NCBI GenBank assembly: GCA_031279155.1 | Contig: JAITJB010000282.1 | Coordinates: 1 to 15,866 of the forward strand | Reading direction: 5' to 3' | DNA from: Deltaproteobacteria bacterium | Lineage (GTDB): Bacteria; Desulfobacterota; Desulfarculia; Adiutricales; Adiutricaceae | DNA length: 15,866 bases | Shown: piece by piece, positions 6,574-14,512 of the stretch | How the letters are laid out: each line of letters opens with the position of its first letter | Position numbering within the stretch: position 1 is the stretch's first letter | The notes under the pieces: model-generated | Told to the model about the DNA's origin: nothing | The model's database searches: none | The model's input: only the letters and a program-made list of their open reading frames with translations | Position numbers and translations under genes: made by a program

Positions 6574-9067
6574 TTTCGTCGGTTTTTGGTTTAATCCACT
6601 TGGCTAGGGCCATAAAGAGCTCGGAAATGTTAATGGGCTTACTTACGTGATCGTTCATGCCGGCTTCTAAGCTCAATTCGCGGTCGCCGCTCATGGCATG
6701 GGCGGTCATGGCTACGATGGGCAGCTCTTTGAAGCCGGCCATGGCCCGGATGGTCCTTGCCGCCGTCAAGCCGTCCATCTCTGGCATCTGGATATCCATG
6801 AGGACCAGATCGTATTTATTTTTCTGAACTAAATCCACGGCTTCTAAGCCGTTATTGGCGATATCTATCTCAAAACCGGCCTTGTTTAAGATTCGGCTGG
6901 CCACCAGCTGGTTAACCTCGTTGTCTTCGGTCAGTAAAATCCTAGATCCGGCGATGGCTTCGATGATATCTTTGTCACTGATTTTTGGGCCAGTAACCTT
7001 TTGGGCGCCTAGGCTTTGAAGGCCGCGATCTATCTTAAATCTAGCCGTAAAGCCAAATAGACTGCCTAAATCCTGAGCGCTCTCGCACCAGATTTTGCCG
7101 CCCATCATCTCAGAGAGCCTTTTAGAGATCGTTAGCCCAAGACCAGTACCGCCGTATTTACGGGTAGTTGAGGTATCAGCTTGGGTAAAAGCTTTAAAGA
7201 GCCCCCGGCACTGATCCTCCGTCATGCCAATACCGGTATCTTTGACCTCAAAGCGCACCAAGGCGTCTTCAGGGTTTAACTCCTCTAAGCTAACCTTAAC
7301 ATCAACGCTACCTACGGAAGTAAATTTTAAGGCGTTACTGACCAAGTTATTTAGGATCTGCCCTAAGCGGATGGGATCGCCTAAGACGCACTTGGGGACG
7401 TCATCATCTAAATCGAGACTGAAGTTTAAGCCCTTTTCGTCGGCCTTAACGGCTAAGAGTTCGATCATGGAATTTAAGACCTCGCGTATATTAAAGCTGG
7501 TCTCTTCCATCTCCAATTTTCCGGCTTCAATTTTCGAAAAATCTAAAATATCGTTTATGATCCTAAGTAACGACTGAGTGGCGGCCTCGGTTCGTGAGAT
7601 GTAATCCCGCTGCTGCTCGGTTAGTTCGGTATCGAGGACCAGATGAGTGAGCCCGATGATGGCGTTCATGGGGGTGCGGATCTCGTGACTCATGTTGGCC
7701 AAAAACTCGCTCTTGGCCCTGGTGCTTTCCTCGGCTATGTCGCGGGCCAGTTTGAGCTCACGCTCCTGCTCGCGCATGTTGTCAAACTCAAACTCCATCT
7801 TCTTTTTTTCGTCAAAATCAAAGTGCCCGCCGATCATCCTTAAGGCTACGCCGTTTTCATCGCGGGTCACCACGCGCCCGAAGTCGTAAGTCCAGACGTA
7901 GTGGCCATCTTTATGGCGCATGCGGATTTCTTTGGCGTACATGTCGTCAATGCCGTCAATGGCCCTTTCCAAGGCGGCATTGGTGGCCTCGAGCTCATCG
8001 GGATGGACGAAACTCTCCCACTCTTCTATGCTGCCGGAGATTTCATCTGGCCGGTAACCCAACATATCGAGGTAGACATCGTTAAATTTGATGGTCCCCT
8101 TGATGATGTCCCAATCCCAAGCCCCAATGCGGGCGGCTTTAAAGATGAGCTCTAGTTGATCGTTTTTCTCAAAGAGAGTCTGCTCAGTGGCCTTGTGTTT
8201 GGAGACGTCGAGCATGACGCCCATGAGCCGCTTGGCCTTACCCTCATTGTCAAACTCCACCACCCGGCCCCGGTCTTGGGCCCAGATGAGGCCGCCGTTT
8301 TTGTGCCTGAGCCTAAAGTCAGCTTGATACTTTGGCGTTAACCCCTTACAGTGATCCTCGATGGCCTTATTGGCCCGCTCGAGATCGTCGGGGTACAAGG
8401 CGTTCTCCCAGGTCTTAACCGTGGTCTCGATTTCATCTAGCTTGTAGCCGATAATCTCAGCCCAGCGCCTGTTGTAGATGACGTCGCCTGTTTGTATATT
8501 CCAATCCCAGGTACCTAAGTCGCCGGCCTCGATGACCGTAAAAAGCCTTTCGCGCTCCAATAAGAGTTCTTTGGTCGTCTCCTCGTTTTGAGCTAAGGCC
8601 TTCTCCTTTTCGGTCAGGGCTTCGCGGAGAGCCGCCTGGGCCTCGCGCCTATCTTGGACATCTTCAATTAGGCCTAAAATCCTAGTCGTGTTGGAGCTAG
8701 GACCGCAAGCAGAGGTCATAGCCGAGATGCGAAACCAGTGATAGCTTAGGTTAACCTTGTGTTTTAGGCGCAGCTCCACATCAAGATGGACTTCGTGAGT
8801 CAGATCTTGGAGCTTTTCCACTAAGATTGGGCGATCATGATTATGGAGATACTTTTCGGCAAACTCTTTCAAAGGCATGGGGTTTGGGTCGTTTTCCGTA
8901 GCGCCTAAGCTCTTTAAGGCGCATTGGTCGAGGGATATAGAACCCTCGATTAAGGGACCACCGTTTAAATTGATCTCCCATAGGCCGATACCGGCTTGAT
9001 GGAGGACGCGCGTCAAATTTTGAAGGTCAACATTGATAATAGGCGGGGATGATTCTGGATTACACAT
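6563..9067 (-). CDS. Hybrid sensor histidine kinase with three PAS domains and a receiver domain
   Basis: 834 residues. Three PAS domains: about 18-140 (divergent), 172-292 and 304-420, the last two with PAC-type RLRHKNGGLIWAQDRGRVV-like ends. Short coiled-coil linkers lie at 140-172 and 420-450. HisKA carries the phospho-acceptor H461 in NMSHEIRTPMN. HATPase_c has the N box NNLVSNALK (573-581), G1 DTGIGM (610-615) and G2 GGTGLGL (639-645). A receiver domain at about 707-825 has acidic E714/D715, phospho-acceptor D758 in LMDIQMPEMDG, T788 and K810. There is no membrane segment, so it is a cytoplasmic sensor, possibly of redox, light or a ligand through PAS. No HPt or output regulator lies nearby, so it is an orphan that must pass phosphate to a partner elsewhere. 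No clear ribosome site precedes the ATG at 9067. Confidence 0.96.
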   Translation of the reverse strand: MCNPESSPPIINVDLQNLTRVLHQAGIGLWEINLNGGPLIEGSISLDQCALKSLGATENDPNPMPLKEFAEKYLHNHDRPILVEKLQDLTHEVHLDVELRLKHKVNLSYHWFRISAMTSACGPSSNTTRILGLIEDVQDRREAQAALREALTEKEKALAQNEETTKELLLERERLFTVIEAGDLGTWDWNIQTGDVIYNRRWAEIIGYKLDEIETTVKTWENALYPDDLERANKAIEDHCKGLTPKYQADFRLRHKNGGLIWAQDRGRVVEFDNEGKAKRLMGVMLDVSKHKATEQTLFEKNDQLELIFKAARIGAWDWDIIKGTIKFNDVYLDMLGYRPDEISGSIEEWESFVHPDELEATNAALERAIDGIDDMYAKEIRMRHKDGHYVWTYDFGRVVTRDENGVALRMIGGHFDFDEKKKMEFEFDNMREQERELKLARDIAEESTRAKSEFLANMSHEIRTPMNAIIGLTHLVLDTELTEQQRDYISRTEAATQSLLRIINDILDFSKIEAGKLEMEETSFNIREVLNSMIELLAVKADEKGLNFSLDLDDDVPKCVLGDPIRLGQILNNLVSNALKFTSVGSVDVKVSLEELNPEDALVRFEVKDTGIGMTEDQCRGLFKAFTQADTSTTRKYGGTGLGLTISKRLSEMMGGKIWCESAQDLGSLFGFTARFKIDRGLQSLGAQKVTGPKISDKDIIEAIAGSRILLTEDNEVNQLVASRILNKAGFEIDIANNGLEAVDLVQKNKYDLVLMDIQMPEMDGLTAARTIRAMAGFKELPIVAMTAHAMSGDRELSLEAGMNDHVSKPINISELFMALAKWIKPKTDEIKL

Positions 9068-9409
9068 GCGTATTTGATCTCAGGAAGGTGAAAACTAAAA
9101 ATACTTTCTTTTAGAAAAAAAACTGCAAATTACTTAATACTATAAAATTTTTCAGTAGAAAAGCAAATAAAACACTCACGAATAGGTGTCCCACAGCTGT
9201 CGCGACTGTTTATTATCTCATTTTCTTGGCATATTGTCAGCAAAAATTTTTGATGTGGAGCATGGCTAGCTCATGGCTAGATCATGGCTAGAACTAGGCT
9301 AGATCTAGGCTTGGTTGATATCGGACTCAACCGGCTAATGGCTACCGAGCAATTGCTACCGGCGGCTACCGGACGGCTACCGGCTGGCTACCGGCTGGCT
9401 AGCCAAAAA
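9068..9409. repeat. Intergenic repeat block: CTAG-rich palindromes and 11-bp GGCTACCGGCT repeats
   Basis: The first ~130 bases are AT-rich leader of the kinase gene. An 8-bp palindrome GTCGCGAC lies at 9199-9206. From about 9260 to 9312, ATGGCTAG recurs three times and CTAG occurs six times, including AACTAGG and TAGATCTAGG palindromes. From about 9331 to 9404 the unit GGCTACCG recurs, settling into 11-bp copies of GGCTACCGGCT ending in GGCTAGCC. The block directly precedes the promoter at 9412-9439. It could be a protein-binding array, a folded RNA element or a mobile repeat. Confidence 0.7.
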
Positions 9410-9411
9410 AC

Positions 9412-9439
9412 TTGACTTGGGCGGCCTTTGTTGTAAAAT
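9412..9439 (+). promoter_or_regulatory. Sigma70-type promoter downstream of the repeat block
   Basis: TTGACT (9412-9417) and TAAAAT (9434-9439) with a 16-base spacer, each five of six to consensus. It would drive the small exported-protein gene beginning near 9510. Confidence 0.65.
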
Positions 9440-9509
9440 ATGAGCGTCTCAGTGACCGGTTTCTAGGTTGATTTCTAAAACCATCAAGCCGTAGGCAGAT
9501 TTTTGCCCC

Positions 9510-9929
9510 TTGTCTTTTAAGTTTAATACTAAAATCGCTACCAATTTGAGCAAAAATAAGGAAAAGAAGAAAAAGTTAACCGCTTTTATCGTTTTCGCCT
9601 TGATTTTAATTGTCCAAGTTGCAAGTTTTGCCGCCGATGACAGCTCGCCTTTGGCTCAAGCCGATCTGGAAACCTATAAACAATGGTGCGTTTACCTTAG
9701 AGCCAATTTAGACGATGATTATAACGTCCCCCAAGAAGCTCGCGTTCGTTTCTTAGCCGACCACAAGCTAACATAGGGACGCTTCAGAACCATTTCAGCT
9801 AGGATTGAGTCTGTCTTATATAACCGCCAGGTTTTATCTTACGGCCAACCAACGCCAGAGGAAATAACTCTCATTAACAAAAACAAAGAAGCCCTAGAAA
9901 AAGCCATCCTCTCAGGCGAAATCGACTAG
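9510..9929 (+). pseudogene. Small exported protein gene interrupted by one in-frame amber codon
   Basis: From TTG at 9510 the product has a lysine-rich N-terminus, a hydrophobic stretch (about residues 23-40) and a likely signal-peptidase site after SFA near residue 41. A polar exported domain follows. The frame stops at TAG 9774-9776 after 88 codons, yet the same frame stays open afterwards for 50 codons (GRFRTISARIESVLYNRQ...) to TAG at 9927. The text across the stop (HKLT-stop-GRF) reads naturally with glutamine, so a CAG to TAG change is likely. No ATG is available and the ribosome site is poor, so the start is uncertain; a TTG at residue 13 is an alternative. I do not know the function. 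It has its own promoter and is followed by a strong terminator, so it is a single-gene unit. Confidence 0.65.
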
Positions 9930-9962
9930 CTACATTTTCTGAGTTACTTTTAGGCCCATCTT

Positions 9963-10004
9963 AAAACCTCCTTTGGAACCTTGAGTTGATTTTGGAGGTT
10001 TTTT
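9963..10004 (+). terminator. Rho-independent terminator after the small exported-protein gene
   Basis: AAAACCTCC (9963-9971) pairs perfectly with GGAGGTTTT (9994-10002) around a 22-base loop. It ends in a run of six T (9999-10004). It separates the exported-protein unit from cobO. Confidence 0.8.
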
Positions 10005-10072
10005 ACCTTGGGCCATAGCCATATTTTGGGCGGCTGGTTTTTTAACCAAGGTCATTGCATCAATTTAAGCGA

Positions 10073-10120
10073 ACGGTTAAGATACATCCATACCTTACGG
10101 TTAAGATACGTCCATCCCTT
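10073..10120. repeat. 24-bp tandem direct repeat upstream of cobO
   Basis: Two directly adjacent 24-bp copies (10073-10096 and 10097-10120) start ACGGTTAAGATAC and differ at two or three positions. They end about 50 bases before the cobO start, in a leader with no other visible element. This position suits an activator or repressor site, though a chance duplication is possible. Confidence 0.7.
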
Positions 10121-10171
10121 TTGGGAACTAAACTTAGATTTTTTTGGTTTTAATGACAACCGAGGTGGAGC

Positions 10172-10693
10172 ATGGCGCAAGGTTTGGTTTTAATTAATAC
10201 CGGCTGCGGCAAAGGTAAGACTACCGCTGCTTTAGGTACAGTCTTAAGGGCTTTAGGCCACGGGCACAGGGTGGTATTTCTCCAGTTCATCAAATCCCAG
10301 GCCACGGGCGAGAGCCGCTTTTTGGAAAGTTACGCCGCCGAGCATCCCGATAAGCTCTTCTATAGCCGGCTCGGGCTAGGCTTTGTCCGTGATAAGGCTA
10401 GCGAAAAGGATCTAGCCAAGGCTTCCGAAGCCATGGCTACCGCCGAAAAAGAGAGGGATAACGCCCGTTTGGTCGTCTTAGATGAGATAAACATCGTTTT
10501 AGATAAGGGCATGATTCCCATCGAGAGAGTCAAGGAATTTATTAAAACCAAACCGACCGATCAGAGCATTATCCTAACTGGCCGCAACTGCCCAAAAGAG
10601 CTCTACGATTTAGCCCACACCATTACCGAGATGACCGACATCAAGCACGCTTACCGTGAGGGCATTAAAGCTCAGCGGGGCGTGGACTTCTAG
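10172..10693 (+). CDS. cobO: Corrinoid (cob(I)yrinic acid a,c-diamide) adenosyltransferase
   Basis: 173 residues, the usual length of the CobO/BtuR/CobA family. The enzyme transfers the adenosyl group from ATP to Co(I) corrinoid, making the adenosylated form used in coenzyme B12 synthesis or salvage. The P-loop NTGCGKGKTTAA (residues 9-20) is family-typical. A Walker-B-like VVLDEIN lies at 101-107, LTGRN at 135-139, and the conserved C-terminus KHAYREGIKAQRGVDF at 158-173. GAGG six bases before the ATG is a good ribosome site. No B12-box or cobalamin riboswitch is visible upstream. It is followed after 32 bp by the acetyltransferase gene, probably in one transcript; no other corrinoid genes are nearby, so salvage is as likely as synthesis. 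Confidence 0.95.
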   Translation: MAQGLVLINTGCGKGKTTAALGTVLRALGHGHRVVFLQFIKSQATGESRFLESYAAEHPDKLFYSRLGLGFVRDKASEKDLAKASEAMATAEKERDNARLVVLDEINIVLDKGMIPIERVKEFIKTKPTDQSIILTGRNCPKELYDLAHTITEMTDIKHAYREGIKAQRGVDF

Positions 10694-10725
10694 AAAGAAA
10701 ATAGGCCATTTTTTTGGAGAAAGTA

Positions 10726-11529
10726 ATGACCCCTTGGCATAGGCCAGATAACTTTTTCTCGCCCCCGGAAGATTACTATCTTCGCATGTTTTTTGAAGAC
10801 TTTCCTTTGATTTGGGAGGCTTTAGACAGTATCGGGTCTTTTATTAAAAAGTGCTTCCATCCCAATGTGGCGGCCTTAAGAGCCCAGGGCGATTTGGTGA
10901 CTAAGACTTCGGCTATCACCCCGGAGGGGGTCTTTTTCGGGGTGACCTACCAGACCGGACAAGACGGGAACTTAGAAGTTTTCTCAGGCGAGCGTTTATT
11001 ACACGACGCCGCCCTCATCCAAGCCGGGGCCTTTTTGGCCGATGATGATATCGAGCTCGCCCAGGGCGTCTTAGTTGAGAGCGGGGCCATGCTCAAGGGG
11101 CCAACCTTAATTGGCCCTAGAACTCAAGTTCGTCAAGGGGCTTACGTGCGCGGTCAGGTTTTAACTTTAGAAGACTGCATCGTAGGTCACGCCACGGAAG
11201 CCAAAAACATCATAATGCTCAAAGGGGCCAAAGCCGGGCACTTCGCCTACCTAGGCGACAGCATTTTGGGGGCCAACGTCAATTTAGGGGCCGGCACCAA
11301 ACTGGCTAACCTTAAAATGCTCGATTCGCCCTTTAGGTTTAAGGTCGATGGCCAAGAGCACACAGTTAAACGCCACAAGTTCGGGGCTATTTTAGGCGAC
11401 GGCGTTGAAACCGGCTGCAACAGCGTCACCAGCCCCGGGGTCATGTTGGGACCGAGCTCGAAGGTCCTACCCAACGTAACGGTTAAGGGCGGTTACTACG
11501 GACGGCGGACCATTATCAGGAGCTCATGA
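10726..11529 (+). CDS. GlmU-like left-handed beta-helix acetyltransferase, stand-alone
   Basis: 267 residues from ATG at 10726, with GGAG six bases upstream; a TTG at 10714 lies inside that ribosome site and is rejected. After an alpha-helical N-terminus (about 1-60), residues about 95-255 are hexapeptide repeats of the left-handed beta-helix type. KAGHFAYLGDSILGANVNLGAGT (169-191) matches the GlmU acetyltransferase motif around its catalytic histidine, here H172. The uridylyltransferase (Rossmann) domain of bifunctional GlmU is absent. The C-terminal part (GAILGDGVETGCNSVTSPGV) resembles archaeal-type sugar-nucleotide transferases. Likely activity is CoA-dependent acetylation of an amino-sugar phosphate; the neighbouring glmS makes glucosamine-6-phosphate, which fits. 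The exact substrate is inferred only. Confidence 0.8.
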   Translation: MTPWHRPDNFFSPPEDYYLRMFFEDFPLIWEALDSIGSFIKKCFHPNVAALRAQGDLVTKTSAITPEGVFFGVTYQTGQDGNLEVFSGERLLHDAALIQAGAFLADDDIELAQGVLVESGAMLKGPTLIGPRTQVRQGAYVRGQVLTLEDCIVGHATEAKNIIMLKGAKAGHFAYLGDSILGANVNLGAGTKLANLKMLDSPFRFKVDGQEHTVKRHKFGAILGDGVETGCNSVTSPGVMLGPSSKVLPNVTVKGGYYGRRTIIRSS

Positions 11530-11609
11530 TTACAATCTAATCTCTTTAAACTAAATTCTCATTTCTCTTAAGCCTCAAACTAAACCCAAACAATCAACAG
11601 GATGCTCGT

Positions 11610-13445
11610 ATGTGCGGAATTATTGGCTTAGTAGCCAAAAACGATAATGTCGTACCCCATATTATGGATGGCCTTAAACTCTTAGAATACCGCGGTTACG
11701 ACTCAGCTGGTCTGGCTGTTTTAGACCAAAATGGCGCCATCAACCGCCTGAGGGCTTCAGGCAAGATTTCCTCTCTGGCTAGTAAGCTGGACGAAACCCC
11801 CTTAAGCGGCGTGGTGGGTATCGGTCATACCCGCTGGGCCACCCATGGGCCGGCCACGGAATCTAACGCCCATCCCCACGCTACCGACAATGTGGCCGTA
11901 ATCCACAACGGCATCATCGAAAACTTTATGGAGCTTAAAAGCGAACTTATAAGCCTAGGCCACCAATTTGAGAGCCAGACCGATAGTGAAGTGGCTCTAC
12001 GACTAATGCATCAAAAACTTCTCGAGGGCTTTGGCCCTCAGGAGGCCACCCTCGAGGTCTTAAGTAGGCTCGAGGGAGCCTTTGCCTTAGTCTTTTTGTT
12101 TGCCGACCGCCCAAATTTGCTCATTGGCGCTCGCAGGGGATCGCCCTTAGCCGTAGGTTACGGCCATAACATAATGTGTCTCGGCTCCGACGCCATGGCC
12201 GTAGGGCCCTTGAGCCGCGAGATAACCTACCTCGAAGACGACGATTGGGTGGTCATAAACAGCCAGGGAGCCGTTATCCGCGATGCTACTGGCCGCGAGA
12301 TACGACGCCCGACCCAACTTGTGGATCCCAATTTTCAATTTAGCTTAGGTAAAAGCGGTTACCGCCATTTCATGCTCAAAGAGATGCACGAGCAGCCTCA
12401 GGTAGTTGGCGACACCCTATCGACCCTCCTAGACCGCCCGGGCGGTAGGCTAGCCATACCCACTCTGCCCTTCGATCTGAGCCAGAGCCCCCGCTTAAAT
12501 TTAGTTGCCTGCGGAACCTCCTATTACGCCGCCTTAGTGGGTAAATACTGGCTAGAGCGCTTAGCTAGGATCCCCGTAGACGTGGAAGTGGCCTCAGAAT
12601 TTCGCTACCGCGATCCAGTACTGACCGAAGGCGGGGTTTCAGTCTTCATCTCCCAGAGCGGGGAGACAGCCGACACCTTAGCCGCCCTAAGGCACTGCCG
12701 GAGCGTAGGGCAAAAGATTTTAAGCATAGTTAACGTTAAAAATAGTTCCCTAGACCGAGAGGCCCAGGGGACGCTACTTACTATGGCTGGACCTGAGTTT
12801 GGCGTAGCTTCCACCAAGGCCTTTACGGCCCAGCTGACGCTCTTGGCGGCCATGGCCATTACCTTAGCTGTCCAACGCGGTCTTATGGACCGAACGGAAG
12901 AAACTCGCCTAGTTAGACTTCTTTTGGAGACCCCGGCCCTAATGGCCGAAGTCTTAAACAAAGATGACGACATTAAGCAAATTGCCAAAAACATCATCGC
13001 CCCGGCCAGAGACGTCCTCTACTTAGGTCGCGGCCACATCTTTCCGGTGGCCTTAGAGGGGGCGTTAAAGCTTAAAGAGCTCAGCTATATTCACGCGGAA
13101 GGCTACGCTGCTGGTGAAATAAAACACGGCCCCATCGCTCTAGTCGATGAGACCGTGCCGGTAGTCATTTTAGCCCCGAGCGATCACCTTTTCCCCAAAA
13201 CCATTTCTAGCCTCGAAGAAGTGCGGGCCAGAGGCGGTCAAGTCGTCTTTATGGGCGATCGCCGGGGTTTTGAGCGCCTAAATTCCGAGCCAGCTGGAAG
13301 CATACTATTAAGCCAAGTCGATCCCTTTTTGGCTCCCATAATCTACGCCATCCCGGTCCAGCTCTTGGCCTATCATGCGGCTGTCTTCAAAGGGACCGAC
13401 GTGGACCAGCCAAGAAACCTAGCCAAAAGCGTTACCGTAGAATAA
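11610..13445 (+). CDS. glmS: Glutamine--fructose-6-phosphate aminotransferase (isomerizing)
   Basis: 611 residues, full family length. It makes glucosamine-6-phosphate from fructose-6-phosphate and glutamine, the first committed step to UDP-GlcNAc for peptidoglycan and lipopolysaccharide. The N-terminal glutaminase has the nucleophile C2 (exposed after Met removal), HTRWATHG (73-80), HNG (99-101) and QTDSE (123-127). Two SIS domains follow (about 290-430 and 460-595) with CGTSYY (301-306), SQSGETADT (348-356), ASTKAFTAQ (400-408) and HAEGYAAGEIKHGP (495-508). The C-terminal tail, with NLAKSVTVE, is the one that closes the active site. AGGA lies seven bases before the ATG. The 80-base leader is too short for, and shows none of, the Firmicutes glmS ribozyme. 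Confidence 0.98.
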   Translation: MCGIIGLVAKNDNVVPHIMDGLKLLEYRGYDSAGLAVLDQNGAINRLRASGKISSLASKLDETPLSGVVGIGHTRWATHGPATESNAHPHATDNVAVIHNGIIENFMELKSELISLGHQFESQTDSEVALRLMHQKLLEGFGPQEATLEVLSRLEGAFALVFLFADRPNLLIGARRGSPLAVGYGHNIMCLGSDAMAVGPLSREITYLEDDDWVVINSQGAVIRDATGREIRRPTQLVDPNFQFSLGKSGYRHFMLKEMHEQPQVVGDTLSTLLDRPGGRLAIPTLPFDLSQSPRLNLVACGTSYYAALVGKYWLERLARIPVDVEVASEFRYRDPVLTEGGVSVFISQSGETADTLAALRHCRSVGQKILSIVNVKNSSLDREAQGTLLTMAGPEFGVASTKAFTAQLTLLAAMAITLAVQRGLMDRTEETRLVRLLLETPALMAEVLNKDDDIKQIAKNIIAPARDVLYLGRGHIFPVALEGALKLKELSYIHAEGYAAGEIKHGPIALVDETVPVVILAPSDHLFPKTISSLEEVRARGGQVVFMGDRRGFERLNSEPAGSILLSQVDPFLAPIIYAIPVQLLAYHAAVFKGTDVDQPRNLAKSVTVE

Positions 13446-13470
13446 GCTATCCAATAAGCTCTCCAATAAT
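13441..13470. repeat. 12-bp tandem repeat across the glmS stop codon
   Basis: AATAAGCTATCC, AATAAGCTCTCC and a partial AATAAT follow one another. The first copy contains the glmS TAA. It fills most of the 34-bp gap to the convergent peroxidase gene, where no hairpin terminator is visible. Confidence 0.7.
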
Positions 13471-13479
13471 CAAGAGCCT

Positions 13480-14433
13480 CTAGTCTTCTTCGGCCAGTTG
13501 ACTTAGAAGCGTAGCTGACGGCACAAAGAAGAGCGTTCCGGTAATAGGCGTGGAAAACTCCAATAAGCGGTCGGTGTTGCCCGGGGGATCGCCAATAAAC
13601 ATGTTTTCCAGCATCCGCTTGGTTGTGGAAAATTTACCAGAATACCCGATAAAATAGGTCCCAAATTCCCCCTTAGAGGGGTTAGCAAAGGGCATGTTGG
13701 CCCGGACGATCTTAAGCTCCTCGCCGTTCTCATCGCTAATATTAGTGACGGCGTTATGGGCGTTTTCCGGCTTAAGGTCGTCGGTCAGCTCGCGGTCGTC
13801 AAACTTGTGCCGGCCAATGACTTTTTCCTGCTCTTCAACGGGTAGCTTTTCCCAGGCCTTCATGTCGTGGAGGTATTTTTGGACCAGCGCGTATGACCCA
13901 AAGAGGAACTCCTCAGATTTAGCAAAAAGTTTATCGCCAGCGATCCTGGCGAATTGGGTGGCGTTAAGGGACTCGGGGTTTTCGGTGCCATCGACAAAAC
14001 CAATGAGGGCCCGACTGTCAAAAAACCTAAACCCCTGGGTCTCATCTAAGCTGTGGGCCACTTCCGAGAGATCCAAACTAATAACAGCCGCCAACTCTTG
14101 GCAGATGTCCATCCTAGAAGATCTAATATGAAAGAACAGATCGCCAGGCGTGGACGGCGCCACGTGCTTTTCCCCTTTGATCTCCTTGAAGACTTCCAGT
14201 TCCGGCGGGACTGACCGGTTAGGAAATAGCTGGGCCCAGGCCTGAGCCCCAAATCCCATCACCGCCCCGGTTTCTGAGCCAGGGAAGCGGTTTAAGCGGC
14301 TTCTAACTAGGGCCTCCAGTTCACCAGTGATTTTGCTGACAACCTCTTTGGCCTTGGGGTAATCATCAATGCCCCAAACCATAAAAATAGCGTTAGCTCC
14401 TGGCTTTGCTTCAACATCCTGTACTCCACTCAT
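13480..14433 (-). CDS. Dyp-type (dye-decolorizing) heme peroxidase
   Basis: 317 residues. It has the signature GFVDGTENP (145-153) with catalytic D148, a likely proximal heme ligand H226 (PENAHNAV) and distal R244 in KIVRANMPF, followed by GTYFIGYS. These are the hallmark residues of the YfeX-like (class P/B) Dyp peroxidases, which use H2O2 to oxidise dyes, porphyrinogens or lignin-like substrates. There is no signal peptide or Tat motif, so it is cytoplasmic unless packaged in an encapsulin. The C-terminus lacks an obvious encapsulin-targeting tail, and no encapsulin gene is visible. AGGAGG seven bases before the ATG is an excellent ribosome site. It lies 79 bp downstream of the GrpE-like gene on the same strand. 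Role inferred: peroxide defence. Confidence 0.95.
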   Translation of the reverse strand: MSGVQDVEAKPGANAIFMVWGIDDYPKAKEVVSKITGELEALVRSRLNRFPGSETGAVMGFGAQAWAQLFPNRSVPPELEVFKEIKGEKHVAPSTPGDLFFHIRSSRMDICQELAAVISLDLSEVAHSLDETQGFRFFDSRALIGFVDGTENPESLNATQFARIAGDKLFAKSEEFLFGSYALVQKYLHDMKAWEKLPVEEQEKVIGRHKFDDRELTDDLKPENAHNAVTNISDENGEELKIVRANMPFANPSKGEFGTYFIGYSGKFSTTKRMLENMFIGDPPGNTDRLLEFSTPITGTLFFVPSATLLSQLAEED

Positions 14434-14512
14434 CGCAATTCCTCCTTAGCCTATTGCCAATTATTTACTAAAGCCTGGCTCTGGTTGACCATCTTGAGCT
14501 AGTCCCTCAAAC

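Noticed and set aside
9260..9409. CRISPR array
   Set aside because: Units are about 8-11 bp and nearly contiguous, with no spacers of uniform length and no cas genes.
10005..10171. Cobalamin riboswitch upstream of cobO
   Set aside because: No B12-box-like sequence or expected folding is visible in a leader of about 170 bases.
10008..10193. 61-codon plus-strand ORF overlapping the cobO start
   Set aside because: It is formed by the 24-bp tandem repeat region, has no ribosome site and overlaps a certain gene.
11530..11609. glmS ribozyme
   Set aside because: The leader is only 80 bases and shows no matching core; the ribozyme is largely confined to Firmicutes.
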